Origin: Actinocatenispora thailandica
GTDB lineage: Bacteria > Actinomycetota > Actinomycetes > Mycobacteriales > Micromonosporaceae
Assembly (NCBI RefSeq): GCF_016865425.1
Contig: NZ_AP023355.1
Coordinates: 7,128,198 to 7,192,197, forward strand
Direction of reading: 5' to 3'
DNA: 64,000 bases
In this document: piece after piece, positions 26,280-35,946 of the stretch
How positions within the stretch are numbered: position 1 is the stretch's first letter
Layout of the letters: each line of letters starts with the position of its first letter
Made by a program: the position numbers and the translations under genes
The notes under the pieces: model-generated
Databases searched by the model: none
What the model was told of the DNA's origin: nothing
Seen by the model: the letters and a program-made list of their open reading frames with translations, nothing else

Positions 26280-26295
26280 TAGAACGCCCGGTCCA
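26280..26295. promoter_or_regulatory. TetR operator before its own gene
   Basis: On the minus strand TGGACCG-GG-CGTTCTA, overlapping the region just upstream of the TAGCGT -10 box of the TetR gene, and directly next to the stop of the following TetR gene. Confidence 0.75.
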
Positions 26296-26898
26296 CTATT
26301 CCCGCCCGCGACCCTCGTCACCCCGCCCGGCGGGCTCCGCAGCGAGCGGACCGGTGAGGTGCGACTGGAAGGTCGCGGCGAGGGCGGGGACCAGGGCCTC
26401 GGGCGGGATCGAGGCGACGGGTTCGAGACGCAGGATGTGCCGGGTGTAGACGAAGCCGACCGCGGTGGCGACCAGCAGCGCCACCCGTCGCTCCACGTCC
26501 GGGTCGCCGGCCAGTGCGACCCGCACCGGGCCGGCGATCAACCGGTCGAAGACCGCCTGTACCTGCTCCGCCGCGTCCTGGTGGGTCGGCGCCACCCGGA
26601 GCAGGGCGCCGGGGCCGGCGCAGTCGCTGCCCTCCCAGTACTCGACGAAGCGGCGGGCGAAGCGGGCGCCGAAGTCGTCGAGGTCGCCGACCTCCGGTAT
26701 CGGCGACTCGTTCGCGACGGTGGCCACGAACAGGTCGGACTTGCTGCCGAAGTACCGGATGACCATGGAGGAGTGCACGCCGGCGGCGGCGGCGATGGAC
26801 CGGATGGTGCTCTGCTCGTACCCGGTGGTGGCGAACGACTCGCGGGCCGCGGCCAGGATCGCACGCCGTGCCGCGGCGGATCGTTCGGTGAAGGCCAT
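26296..26898 (-). CDS. TetR-family regulator, divergent from FAD monooxygenase
   Basis: 200 residues. The HTH (about 8-55) reads RRAILAAARESFATTGYEQ and GVHSSMVIRYFGSKSDLF. The C-terminal region matches the TetR_C type with ALLRVAPTHQDAAEQV. ATG at 26898 has TACACT seven bases upstream and no ribosome site, so it is probably leaderless. It is divergently placed from the flavin monooxygenase gene at 27011; the 112-bp space contains two TTTGCAAAC-like palindromes, so it most likely represses both genes and responds to the monooxygenase substrate. Confidence 0.88.
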   Translation of the reverse strand: MAFTERSAAARRAILAAARESFATTGYEQSTIRSIAAAAGVHSSMVIRYFGSKSDLFVATVANESPIPEVGDLDDFGARFARRFVEYWEGSDCAGPGALLRVAPTHQDAAEQVQAVFDRLIAGPVRVALAGDPDVERRVALLVATAVGFVYTRHILRLEPVASIPPEALVPALAATFQSHLTGPLAAEPAGRGDEGRGRE

Positions 26899-26934
26899 GC
26901 CGCCGAGTGTATGCGAGCACCGGTCTGCAACCGG

Positions 26935-26983
26935 GCGTTGGCAAACGATGACGCGCACTGTAGCGTCTGGTTGTTTGCAAACA
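26935..26983. promoter_or_regulatory. Two related operators between TetR and monooxygenase genes
   Basis: TGTTTGCAAACA (26972-26983) is a perfect 12-bp palindrome; GCGTTGGCAAACG (26935-26947) is an imperfect copy of the same type. A further half-like GTTCGCAA follows at about 26987. They overlap the expected promoters of both divergent genes. Confidence 0.75.
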
Positions 26984-27010
26984 CACGTTCGCAATCCGAG
27001 GAGGTAGTAC

Positions 27011-28183
27011 GTGCCGGACATTCCGCGCAGCACCGACGCCCTGATCGTCGGTGCCGGACCCGTCGGTCTCACCCTCGCCACCGTGCTCGCCGACGCCGGC
27101 ATCGACGCGGTCGTCGTCGACCAGGCGGCCGAGGCGACCAACACCTCCCGGGCCGCCGTCGTGCACGCCCGCACCCTGGAGGTGCTGCGCGAGATCGACC
27201 TCGCCGACGAGCTGATCGCGCAGGGCATCGTGGTACCCCGGTTCACCGTGCGGGAGCGCGACCGGGTGCTGCTGACCGTCGAGTTCACCGAGCTGCCCAC
27301 GGACTTCCCGTTCACCCTGCTGGTACCGCAGGACGTCACCGAGCGGGTGCTCACCGCGCGGCTGCGCCGGGCCGGCGGCGCCGTGCACCGGCCGTACCGG
27401 CTGGTCGGCCTCGACGTCGACGCCGGCGGCGTGCGCGGCACGCTGGCGACCGGTGAGACGGTGCGCGCCCGGTACGCGGTGGGCTGCGACGGGATGCACA
27501 GCTTCGTCCGGGAGCGGACCGGGATCGAGTTCACCGGCGACAGCTATCCGGAGTCGTTCGTACTGGCCGACGTGCGGCTGACCTGGGCCGAACCGAACGA
27601 CCAGGTCATCCTGTACTTCTCCGCCGACGGGGTGACGGTCGTCGCGCCGCTGCCGGGTGGCCGGCACCGGATCGTCGCCACCGTCGACGAGGCGCCGGAG
27701 AAGCCGAGCCTGGCCGACGTGCAGGCGCTGCTGGACGCCCGCGGGCCGCAGGCGAACCCGGCCCGGGTCGACGAGGTCGGCTGGAGTTCCCGGTTCCGGG
27801 TGCACCACCGGCTCGCCGCCCGGTACCGGGCCGGCCGGCTGCTGCTCGCCGGTGACGCGGCGCACGTGCACAGCCCGGCCGGCGGGCAGGGGATGAACAC
27901 CGGCATCCAGGACGCGGTGACGCTCGGCCACAAGCTCACCGCGGTGCTGCGGGACGGCGCCGCCGAGACCGTCCTGGACGAGTACGAGGCCCAGCGGCGG
28001 CCGGTGGCCGAGGAGGTGGTGGCGTTCACCCACCGGATGACCCGGGTCGCCACCGTCGGCGCCGCTCCGCTGCGCGGGGTCCGCAACACCGCGCTGCGCG
28101 CGCTGGACTGGGTCCCGGCGGTACACCGGACCATGGCGATGAGTCTGTCCGAACTGGCCAGCCGCCCCGACCCGGAACGCTGA
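27011..28183 (+). CDS. FAD-dependent aromatic monooxygenase (PHBH fold)
   Basis: A 390-residue flavoprotein hydroxylase of the FAD_binding_3 type. Motifs: VGAGPVGLTLATVLADAG (FAD ADP-binding GxGxxG, residues 13-30), the DG motif in VGCDGMHSFVRERTG, and GDAAHVHSPAGGQGMNTG (the GD motif binding flavin ribityl). It uses NADPH and O2, probably on an aromatic or polyketide-like substrate; it lacks the extra thioredoxin-like C-terminal domain of phenol hydroxylases. GTG at 27011 follows GAGGAGG. Divergent from and likely repressed by the TetR gene at 26296. No pathway genes are adjacent, so a detoxification or resistance role is as likely as biosynthesis. Confidence 0.9.
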   Translation: MPDIPRSTDALIVGAGPVGLTLATVLADAGIDAVVVDQAAEATNTSRAAVVHARTLEVLREIDLADELIAQGIVVPRFTVRERDRVLLTVEFTELPTDFPFTLLVPQDVTERVLTARLRRAGGAVHRPYRLVGLDVDAGGVRGTLATGETVRARYAVGCDGMHSFVRERTGIEFTGDSYPESFVLADVRLTWAEPNDQVILYFSADGVTVVAPLPGGRHRIVATVDEAPEKPSLADVQALLDARGPQANPARVDEVGWSSRFRVHHRLAARYRAGRLLLAGDAAHVHSPAGGQGMNTGIQDAVTLGHKLTAVLRDGAAETVLDEYEAQRRPVAEEVVAFTHRMTRVATVGAAPLRGVRNTALRALDWVPAVHRTMAMSLSELASRPDPER

Positions 28184-28241
28184 CCCGGCCGCCCGGCGCG
28201 TCCCGACGGCGAGCACCCACCCGACCCCGGCGCGACGGGGA

Positions 28242-28279
28242 GCCCCGGCCCCCGGCCGGTGCCGCGCCGGGGCCGGGGC
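28242..28279 (+). terminator. Terminator of the monooxygenase gene
   Basis: GCCCCGGCCCCCGGC (28242-28256) pairs with GCCGGGGCCGGGGC (28266-28279) with one bulged C and a 9-base loop, 58 bases after the stop. Confidence 0.7.
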
Positions 28280-28441
28280 ACCCCGGTACTGCCCGGGTGC
28301 CGTGCTGCTCAATGCCGCGCCGGGGTCGGCGGGCGCGCTGCCCTGGGTGTCGTGCTGCTTCGGTGCCGCGCCGGGCCGGGATCGGTGGTACCGAGTGGGC
28401 GATGTCATGCCCGGATCCTCGGCGCCGGTACCCACCTCAGG

Positions 28442-28460
28442 TTGAGCGGAATAGACTCAA
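28442..28460. promoter_or_regulatory. HAIR operator (HspR-binding site) of clpB
   Basis: TTGAGC, 7 bases, ACTCAA: one mismatch from the HspR consensus half-site, same spacing as at dnaK. It lies 94 bases upstream of the clpB ATG. Confidence 0.88.
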
Positions 28461-28553
28461 CTCTTGCCAGGTTGGACCGAGGGAGTGCAGCACATCCCCG
28501 CGGGCCGGCCCGCGGGCGCTGACAAGCCTGGGAGATCCGAAGTCGGGGAGAGC

Positions 28554-31145
<2,592 letters not shown>

Positions 31146-31156
31146 GCAACACCACG

Positions 31157-31191
31157 AACGGCCGGAGTGGCGTGCTGCCGCTCCGGCCGTT
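31157..31191 (+). terminator. Terminator of clpB
   Basis: AACGGCCGGAGTGG (31157-31170) pairs with CCGCTCCGGCCGTT (31178-31191), one G-U pair, 7-base loop, followed by TGCG. It is 11 bases after the clpB stop. Confidence 0.88.
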
Positions 31192-31268
31192 TGCGTGCCT
31201 CGCCTACGGTCCCATCGAACGGTGGTGGTACGCCCACCGACAACCCGGGACGAATGTGGGGAGGCGGG

Positions 31269-31856
31269 ATGTACGGCGCGGCATACTCGGCGCCGCCACC
31301 ACCGGCGCCGGGCCGGCCGGTGCAGGTGATGGTCGGCGCCCTGGCGGTGTTCGCGGCGGCGGCGATGACCCTGGCCGAGACCGTGTTCGAGATCCTGATC
31401 TTCCAGTCCTTCAGCGAGCTGGACAGCACCGGCGAGCTGGGCACCAGCATGCAGCCCTGGCTGATCATCACGATCGTGTTGAACATGCTGGTCACGATCG
31501 GTCTCGGGCTGGCCGCACTGCTCACCGTCCGGCGGCAGCCGGTCGGCCGGATCCTGATCTGGTCGGTCGGCGGGTTGTGCGCCGCGCTGCGGCTGTGCTG
31601 CCTGTCCGGGATCGGCATGTTCGGTGCGATCAACGCGGCCGTCGGCAGCGCCGCATCCGACTCGGACATGTCGATCTCGCAGCTCGCGCCGGGGTGGGAG
31701 ATCGCCGGTTCGGCCATCTTCGGGGTGCTCGCGCTGGCCGGGGTGACGGTCGCGATGATCGTGGTCGGGCTGCGCCCGGTCGGCGCCTGGTTCCGCGCCG
31801 CCCGGCCTGCCGCGCCCGCCGCACCGGCCCAGCCGTACCGGCCGTACGGGTACTGA
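31269..31856 (+). CDS. Four-helix membrane protein, unknown function
   Basis: 195 residues. A short Pro/Ala-rich cytoplasmic start (PPPPAPGRP) leads to four transmembrane helices (about 18-42, 62-85, 96-125 and 148-172), and the end is Ala/Pro/Tyr-rich (AAPAQPYRPYGY). This layout, a helical bundle between Pro-rich tails, is common in actinomycete proteins of unknown role. ATG at 31269 follows GGGGAGG; ATG at 31254 is an alternative. The next gene is of the same general type, and the two probably form one unit. Confidence 0.75.
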   Translation: MYGAAYSAPPPPAPGRPVQVMVGALAVFAAAAMTLAETVFEILIFQSFSELDSTGELGTSMQPWLIITIVLNMLVTIGLGLAALLTVRRQPVGRILIWSVGGLCAALRLCCLSGIGMFGAINAAVGSAASDSDMSISQLAPGWEIAGSAIFGVLALAGVTVAMIVVGLRPVGAWFRAARPAAPAAPAQPYRPYGY

Positions 31857-31902
31857 TCGCCGTCTCCCGGTACGGTGGGCGCACCCGAGACAGAAAGGTC
31901 CG

Positions 31903-32757
31903 ATGATGTACCCCCCACCATCGGTGCCACCCGCGGCGCCTGGCTTCTCCGCCGCGGCGGGTGGTCGTCCGACCACCGTGACCGCCGCCGCCGCATGCAT
32001 GCTCGCCGCGGTCCTGGTCAACGTGGTGACGGTCGCGATCTCGCTGCTGGCGATCGCCCGGATCAGCGACTGGATGGCCGCTCAGGGTGTGTCGCAGAGC
32101 ACCGTCGACTCCGCGACCTCGATCTTCAAGGTCATCCAGGTCGTCTCGATCATCATCTACCTGCTGCTCGCGGTCACGATCGTGCTGCTCGCGCTGGGCA
32201 ACCTGCGCGGCAAGCGGGGCACCTGGATCGCCACGTTCGTGATCTCCGGCCTGTTCGTGGTGTGCGGGTTCTGCGGTGTCCTCGGCAACCTGACCAACAC
32301 CGCGACCACCTCGAACGTCGACACCAGCAGCATGATGCCCGGCTGGTACGTGCCGGTCTCGACCCTGCTGGCCGTGCTGCTGGTGCTCTGCCACGGCGCC
32401 GCGATCGTGCTGCTCGCGATCAAACAGTCCAGCCAGTACTTCACCAAGAAGGCGCCGGCCGGGCCGGGCCCCAACCACCCCTCGTACCCGGGCGGCCCGG
32501 TGGGTGGCTACCCGGCAGCACCCGACCAGGGCTACGCCGCGCCGAGCCCGTACGGCGACCAGACCAGCTACGGTGATCCGGGTACCGGCTACGGCTCCGC
32601 ATACGGCACGCCGCCCGCTTCGGGTCCGGGTTACGGTGGCCCGCCCGCCTCGGGTCCCGGTTACGGTGGCCCGCCGGCGTCCGGCCCGGGTTACGGTGGC
32701 CCGCCGCAGTCCGGCCCCGGTTACGGTGACGGCCCCGGCTACGGGCCGCCCCGGTAG
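31903..32757 (+). CDS. Membrane protein with Gly/Pro/Tyr-rich repeat tail
   Basis: 284 residues. Four transmembrane helices lie in the first 185 residues (about 28-52, 72-98, 105-130 and 150-172). The C-terminal 100 residues are low complexity and contain PPASGPGYGG four times in a row (30-bp units, about 32620-32740) after shorter PYGDQ/GYG variants. The tail is cytoplasmic if the N-terminus is, and resembles assembly-prone Tyr/Gly-rich regions; no enzyme motif is present. ATG at 31903 (or 31906) follows AGAAAGG. Function unknown. Confidence 0.75.
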   Translation: MMYPPPSVPPAAPGFSAAAGGRPTTVTAAAACMLAAVLVNVVTVAISLLAIARISDWMAAQGVSQSTVDSATSIFKVIQVVSIIIYLLLAVTIVLLALGNLRGKRGTWIATFVISGLFVVCGFCGVLGNLTNTATTSNVDTSSMMPGWYVPVSTLLAVLLVLCHGAAIVLLAIKQSSQYFTKKAPAGPGPNHPSYPGGPVGGYPAAPDQGYAAPSPYGDQTSYGDPGTGYGSAYGTPPASGPGYGGPPASGPGYGGPPASGPGYGGPPQSGPGYGDGPGYGPPR

Positions 32758-32796
32758 GCGGCGGCTCGGGACCGCCGGCCGAAGCAGGAGGTGGCG

Positions 32797-33576
32797 ATGG
32801 CAACCGCGTTGGTGACGGGCGCGACCGCGGGGATCGGCGCGGCCTTCGCCGACCGGCTCGCCCGGACCGGCCGGGATCTGGTCCTGGTCGCCCGCACCGA
32901 GCAGCGGCTCGCCGAGCGGGCGGCCGAACTCACCGAGCGGTACGGGGTGGCGGTCGAGGTGCTGCCCGCCGACCTGTCCACCGCGGCCGGCTGCGGCGCG
33001 GTCGAGGCCCGGGTCGGCAGCGCCGAGCAGCCGGTCGCGCTGCTGGTCAACAACGCCGGTATCTCCCTGCACAAGCCGTTCACCAGCAACAGCGCCGACG
33101 ACGAGGAACGGCTGCTGTGGCTGAACGTCCGCTCGGTGCTGCGGTTGACGCACGCCGCGCTGGCGGTGATGGTGCCGCGCCGCTCCGGCGCGGTCGTGAA
33201 CGTGTCGTCGGTGTCCGGGTTCGCCGCGGTGATGCCCGGCTCGACATACCCGGCCAGCAAGGCCTGGGTGACGAACTTCAGCGAGTCGATCGGGGCGCAG
33301 GTGCGCCGGCACGGCGTGCGGGTGATGGCGCTCTGCCCGGGCTACACACACACCGAGTTCCACGACAGCGCCGGTATCGACATGTCCGGCGTGCCGGGCT
33401 TCGCCTGGCTCGACGCCGACCGGGTCGTCGTCGAGGGGCTGCGTGACCTGCGCCGCGGCAAGCTGCTCAGCGTGCCGTCGTTGCGGTACAAGGCGGCCGC
33501 GGCGGTGCTGAGCCGGTTGCCCCGCGCGGTGCTGCACCGGATGCCGAGCGCGGGCGGCAGCCGCACCCGGGAGTGA
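32797..33576 (+). CDS. Short-chain dehydrogenase/reductase
   Basis: 259 residues, classical SDR with Rossmann fold. TGATAGIGAAFA is the NAD(P)-binding glycine motif, NNAGIS the strand 4 motif, and the catalytic Ser-Tyr-Lys is in NVSSVSGF and TYPASKAW. It resembles the DltE/YqjQ-type SDRs annotated for actinomycetes, with CPGYTHTEFHD after strand 6. ATG at 32797 follows GCAGGAGG; GTG at 32791 would sit on the ribosome site. 19 bases separate it from the pyrE start, so the two may be partly co-transcribed although pyrE has its own -10 box. Substrate unknown. Confidence 0.9.
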   Translation: MATALVTGATAGIGAAFADRLARTGRDLVLVARTEQRLAERAAELTERYGVAVEVLPADLSTAAGCGAVEARVGSAEQPVALLVNNAGISLHKPFTSNSADDEERLLWLNVRSVLRLTHAALAVMVPRRSGAVVNVSSVSGFAAVMPGSTYPASKAWVTNFSESIGAQVRRHGVRVMALCPGYTHTEFHDSAGIDMSGVPGFAWLDADRVVVEGLRDLRRGKLLSVPSLRYKAAAAVLSRLPRAVLHRMPSAGGSRTRE

Positions 33577-33583
33577 CGACCCG

Positions 33584-33589
33584 TAAGCT
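33584..33589 (+). promoter_or_regulatory. -10 element TAAGCT of pyrE (leaderless start)
   Basis: TAAGCT ends six bases before GTG at 33596; no ribosome site is present. The spacing favours GTG 33596 over GTG 33590 as the start. Confidence 0.55.
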
Positions 33590-33595
33590 GTGGCC

Positions 33596-34132
33596 GTGTC
33601 GGATCGGGAGAACCTGCGTCAGCTGATCAAGGACCTCGCGGTGGTGCACGGCAAGGTCGTGCTGTCCAGCGGTCGGGAGGCCGACTACTACGTCGACCTG
33701 CGCCGCATAACGCTGCACCACGCCGCCGCGCCGCTGGTCGGCCGGGTGCTGCTCGACCTGACCGCCGATTGGGGGTACGACGCCGTCGGTGGGCTGACCC
33801 TGGGCGCCGACCCGGTCGCCACCGCGGTACTGCACGCGGCCGCGGCGCGCGGGCACGGTGTCGACGCGTTCGTGGTGCGCAAGCAGGGCAAGGCGCACGG
33901 CCTGCAGCGGCGGATCGAGGGTCCGGACGTCGCCGGCCGCCGGGTGCTCGCGGTCGAGGACACCTCCACCACCGGTGGCAGCGTGCTGGACGCGGTCGAG
34001 GCGTTGCGGGCGGAGGGCGCCGAGGTGGTCGGCGTCGCCGTCGTCGTCGACCGTGGCGCCGGCGATGCGGTCCGCGCCGCCGGGCTGGAGTACCGCGCCG
34101 CCTACTCGCTCGCCGACCTCGACCTGGCCTGA
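33596..34132 (+). CDS. pyrE: Orotate phosphoribosyltransferase
   Basis: 178 residues. It converts orotate and PRPP to OMP in pyrimidine synthesis. Motifs: LSSGREADYYVDLRR (orotate/PRPP loop), GGLTLGADPVA, VVRKQGKAHGLQRRIEG (flexible catalytic loop), and the PRPP-binding VLAVEDTSTTGGS. Length matches the M. tuberculosis enzyme (179). GTG at 33596 is chosen on the leaderless spacing; GTG at 33590 would add Met-Ala as in the mycobacterial protein. The last 30 bases, including the stop, recur three times downstream as a tandem array. Confidence 0.96.
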   Translation: MSDRENLRQLIKDLAVVHGKVVLSSGREADYYVDLRRITLHHAAAPLVGRVLLDLTADWGYDAVGGLTLGADPVATAVLHAAAARGHGVDAFVVRKQGKAHGLQRRIEGPDVAGRRVLAVEDTSTTGGSVLDAVEALRAEGAEVVGVAVVVDRGAGDAVRAAGLEYRAAYSLADLDLA

Positions 34133-34225
34133 CCCGCTCGCCCGCCACCCTCGACCGGGCCCGACCGGCTCGCTCGCCGACCTGGACCGGGCCCGACCGG
34201 CTCGCCCGCCGACCCGGGCCCGACC
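34103..34225. repeat. 32-bp tandem array starting inside the end of pyrE
   Basis: Units at 34103-34134 (coding end plus TGA), 34135-34166, 34167-34198, and a shorter one at 34199-34225. Each ends in GCCYGACC; the stop TGA of the first is CGA in all downstream copies. Confidence 0.88.
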
Positions 34226-34262
34226 GGCACGTTTGTCGGGGCAGGACCCCCTTCACGCGCCC

Positions 34263-34320
34263 CTTTGCTCTGCGCACCCTGATGCACCATCCGTGGTGCA
34301 CCCAGGTGCGCAGAGCAAAG
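34263..34320. terminator. Large 58-nt hairpin between convergent pyrE and LD-carboxypeptidase genes
   Basis: CTTTGCTCTGCGCACC (34263-34278) pairs perfectly with 34305-34320; an inner stem TGCACCA/TGGTGCA closes a TCCG loop. It could be a bidirectional terminator or a dispersed palindromic repeat. The AT-rich ends are atypical for this genome. Confidence 0.75.
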
Positions 34321-34351
34321 CGTGGTGAGTACCCCTCCTCGGCTTGCCGGG

Positions 34352-35284
34352 CTACGGCCGTCGGAGCGCGGGGTCCACGGTGAGGGTGCCGGCGTCGGCG
34401 TCGAGCACGGCCCGGGTACCCAGCGGCACCGTCACCCGCACCGCGCCGTGGCCGATCGGCAGGCCGCCGAGCACCGGGACACCGAGGCGGTGCAGGCGGT
34501 CGGCGAGGACCTCCGGTACCGACGGGTGGCCGGCGGGGCAGTCGGTGAACTGGCCGACCGCGACGCCGGCCAGGTCGGTGAGCAGGCCGGCGCGCTCCAG
34601 TTGCAGCACCATCCGGTCCACCTTGTAGGCGGGCTCGGCGATGTCCTCCAGCAGCAGTACGGCGCCGGCCAGGTCCGGCGCGTCCGGGGTACCGGCGGTC
34701 GCGGCGAGCATCGCGAGGTTGCCGCCGAGCAGCCGGCCGCGCGCGCACCCGGAGGTGGTCACCGCGGTGGTGGGCTCGGCGGGTTCGGCGACGACTCGTA
34801 CCGGTGTCGGGTCGAACAGGGCGGCCCGCAGCGCGGCGCGGGTCACCGGGTCCGGCTCGGTGCGCAACGACAGCGCCGGGCCGTGCAGCGTGGCGAGGCG
34901 TGCGCCGCGCCACAGCGCCAGGTGCAGGGCGGTGATGTCGGAGAAACCGAGCACGATCTTCGGATCGCGCCGGACCAGGGCCGTATCGATCCCGCCGACG
35001 ATTCGTTGGCTGCCATAGCCACCGCGGGTGCACAACACGGCACGGATCGCGGGGTCTGCCAGGGCGGTGTTCAGGTCGGCGAGCCGGTCGTTGTCGGTGC
35101 CGGCGACCAGACCGTCCCGGTCGTAGGCGTGTGCCCCGATGGTGACGGACAGTCCCCACTCGCGCAGCAGCGCGGCGCCGCGTTCGACGTGTTCGGGGGC
35201 GACCGGTCCGGCCGGGGAGATCAGTACCACCTGGTCACCTGGGTTGAGGGGGGCGGGCTTCAGCGGCAAGGAGTCGTCGGGCAC
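34352..35284 (-). CDS. ldcA: LD-carboxypeptidase (peptidase S66, LdcA/MccF-like)
   Basis: 310 residues, serine peptidase of family S66 that in LdcA removes the terminal D-Ala from recycled murein tetrapeptides, and in MccF cleaves microcin C-type peptides. The nucleophile Ser motif appears as the variant CTRGGYGSQRIVGGID; IVLGFSDITALHLAL follows, and the Glu and His of the triad are expected near LLLEDIAEPAYKVDRM and PIGHG. GTG at 35284 is chosen because TAGGCT lies exactly six bases upstream; GTG at 35290 would add two residues. Cytosolic, single gene. Confidence 0.88.
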   Translation of the reverse strand: MPDDSLPLKPAPLNPGDQVVLISPAGPVAPEHVERGAALLREWGLSVTIGAHAYDRDGLVAGTDNDRLADLNTALADPAIRAVLCTRGGYGSQRIVGGIDTALVRRDPKIVLGFSDITALHLALWRGARLATLHGPALSLRTEPDPVTRAALRAALFDPTPVRVVAEPAEPTTAVTTSGCARGRLLGGNLAMLAATAGTPDAPDLAGAVLLLEDIAEPAYKVDRMVLQLERAGLLTDLAGVAVGQFTDCPAGHPSVPEVLADRLHRLGVPVLGGLPIGHGAVRVTVPLGTRAVLDADAGTLTVDPALRRP

Positions 35285-35360
35285 CCGCACAGCCTAGATA
35301 TGTCGCCCCGCTGGCCGTTACCTACCGCAGTCGGCGGCGTTAACGCTATAGGTACCGGCA

Positions 35361-35382
35361 AATATTCAAGATGCTGAATGTC
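35361..35382. promoter_or_regulatory. ArsR/SmtB-type operator
   Basis: ATTCA-N6-TGAAT inside an AT-rich stretch (AATATTCAAGATGCTGAATG), 18 bases upstream of the ArsR start; the typical size and position of an ArsR-family operator. Confidence 0.65.
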
Positions 35383-35399
35383 CAGGGGGATGAGGGCAC

Positions 35400-35777
35400 G
35401 TGACCGCTGTGCTCACCGAGATCGAACCGACCGCTCGCTCGCCGCTCACCGGCGAGCCGCTGGCGGCGGCCGAAGCAGACCGCCTCGCCGGGCTGCTCAA
35501 GGCACTCGCAGACCCTGCCCGGCTGCGGCTGCTCAGCCTGATCCAGGCGGCGCCGCGACGCGAGGCGTGCGTCTGCGACCTGATCGGTCCGCTCGGGCTG
35601 AGTCAGCCGACGGTCAGCCACCACCTGCGGGTGCTCACCGAGGCCGGCCTGCTGGAACGGGAGAAGCGAGGCGTCTGGGCGTACTACCGGATCGTGTCGC
35701 CGAACCTGAGCACGGTGGCGAGCCTGATCGCGCCGCCGCGCCGGCGCCGCAGCCCGCGCCCGCGTACCGCGTCCTGA
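35400..35777 (+). CDS. ArsR-family repressor with CxC metalloid site
   Basis: 125 residues. A winged helix (about 28-105) reads LLKALADPARLRLLSLIQ, then LGLSQPTVSHHLRVLTEAGL and the wing KRGVWAYYRI. C57 and C59 in the sequence ACVCDL match the As(III)/Sb(III) site (ELCVCDL) of the E. coli-type ArsR. No arsenate reductase, ArsB/Acr3 pump or methylase is next to it, so it may act on a distant locus. GTG at 35400 follows CCAGGGGGA. The operator just upstream indicates autoregulation. Confidence 0.88.
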   Translation: MTAVLTEIEPTARSPLTGEPLAAAEADRLAGLLKALADPARLRLLSLIQAAPRREACVCDLIGPLGLSQPTVSHHLRVLTEAGLLEREKRGVWAYYRIVSPNLSTVASLIAPPRRRRSPRPRTAS

Positions 35778-35883
35778 GCCGTTCGACCTTCCCGGGCCGG
35801 TGGGGGCGCCGGCCCGGGTTTCGCTGCCCGCAGCGGCGCCCGCGACCAGCCTGACCGGCCGGCGCATGGCGGAGCCGTGGTCC

Positions 35884-35946
35884 CGGACGGCGAGGTAGGC
35901 GGCGAGTGGAGCCGCGGTCAGGACCGGACGGCGAGGTAGGCGGCGA
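35884..35946. repeat. 41-bp spaced direct repeat at the end of the tail-anchored protein gene
   Basis: Identical 22-bp copies at 35884-35905 and 35925-35946 (CGGACGGCGAGGTAGGCGGC core). The second encodes the last residues of the transmembrane helix; the first lies beyond the stop (35918-35920). Confidence 0.85.

Larger units (their letters stand above)
28184..28553. other. 370-bp intergenic region before clpB
   Basis: It holds a terminator hairpin (28242-28279), then GC-rich degenerate repeats around GTGCCGCGCCGGGG up to about 28380, and the clpB promoter region with its HAIR at 28442-28460. No gene is visible. Confidence 0.7.

Noticed and set aside
22200-28200. Genomic island (many regulators, transporters and oxidoreductases)
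   Set aside because: No integrase, transposase, tRNA or flanking repeat, and base composition looks like the neighbours; a dense regulator region is normal for actinomycetes.
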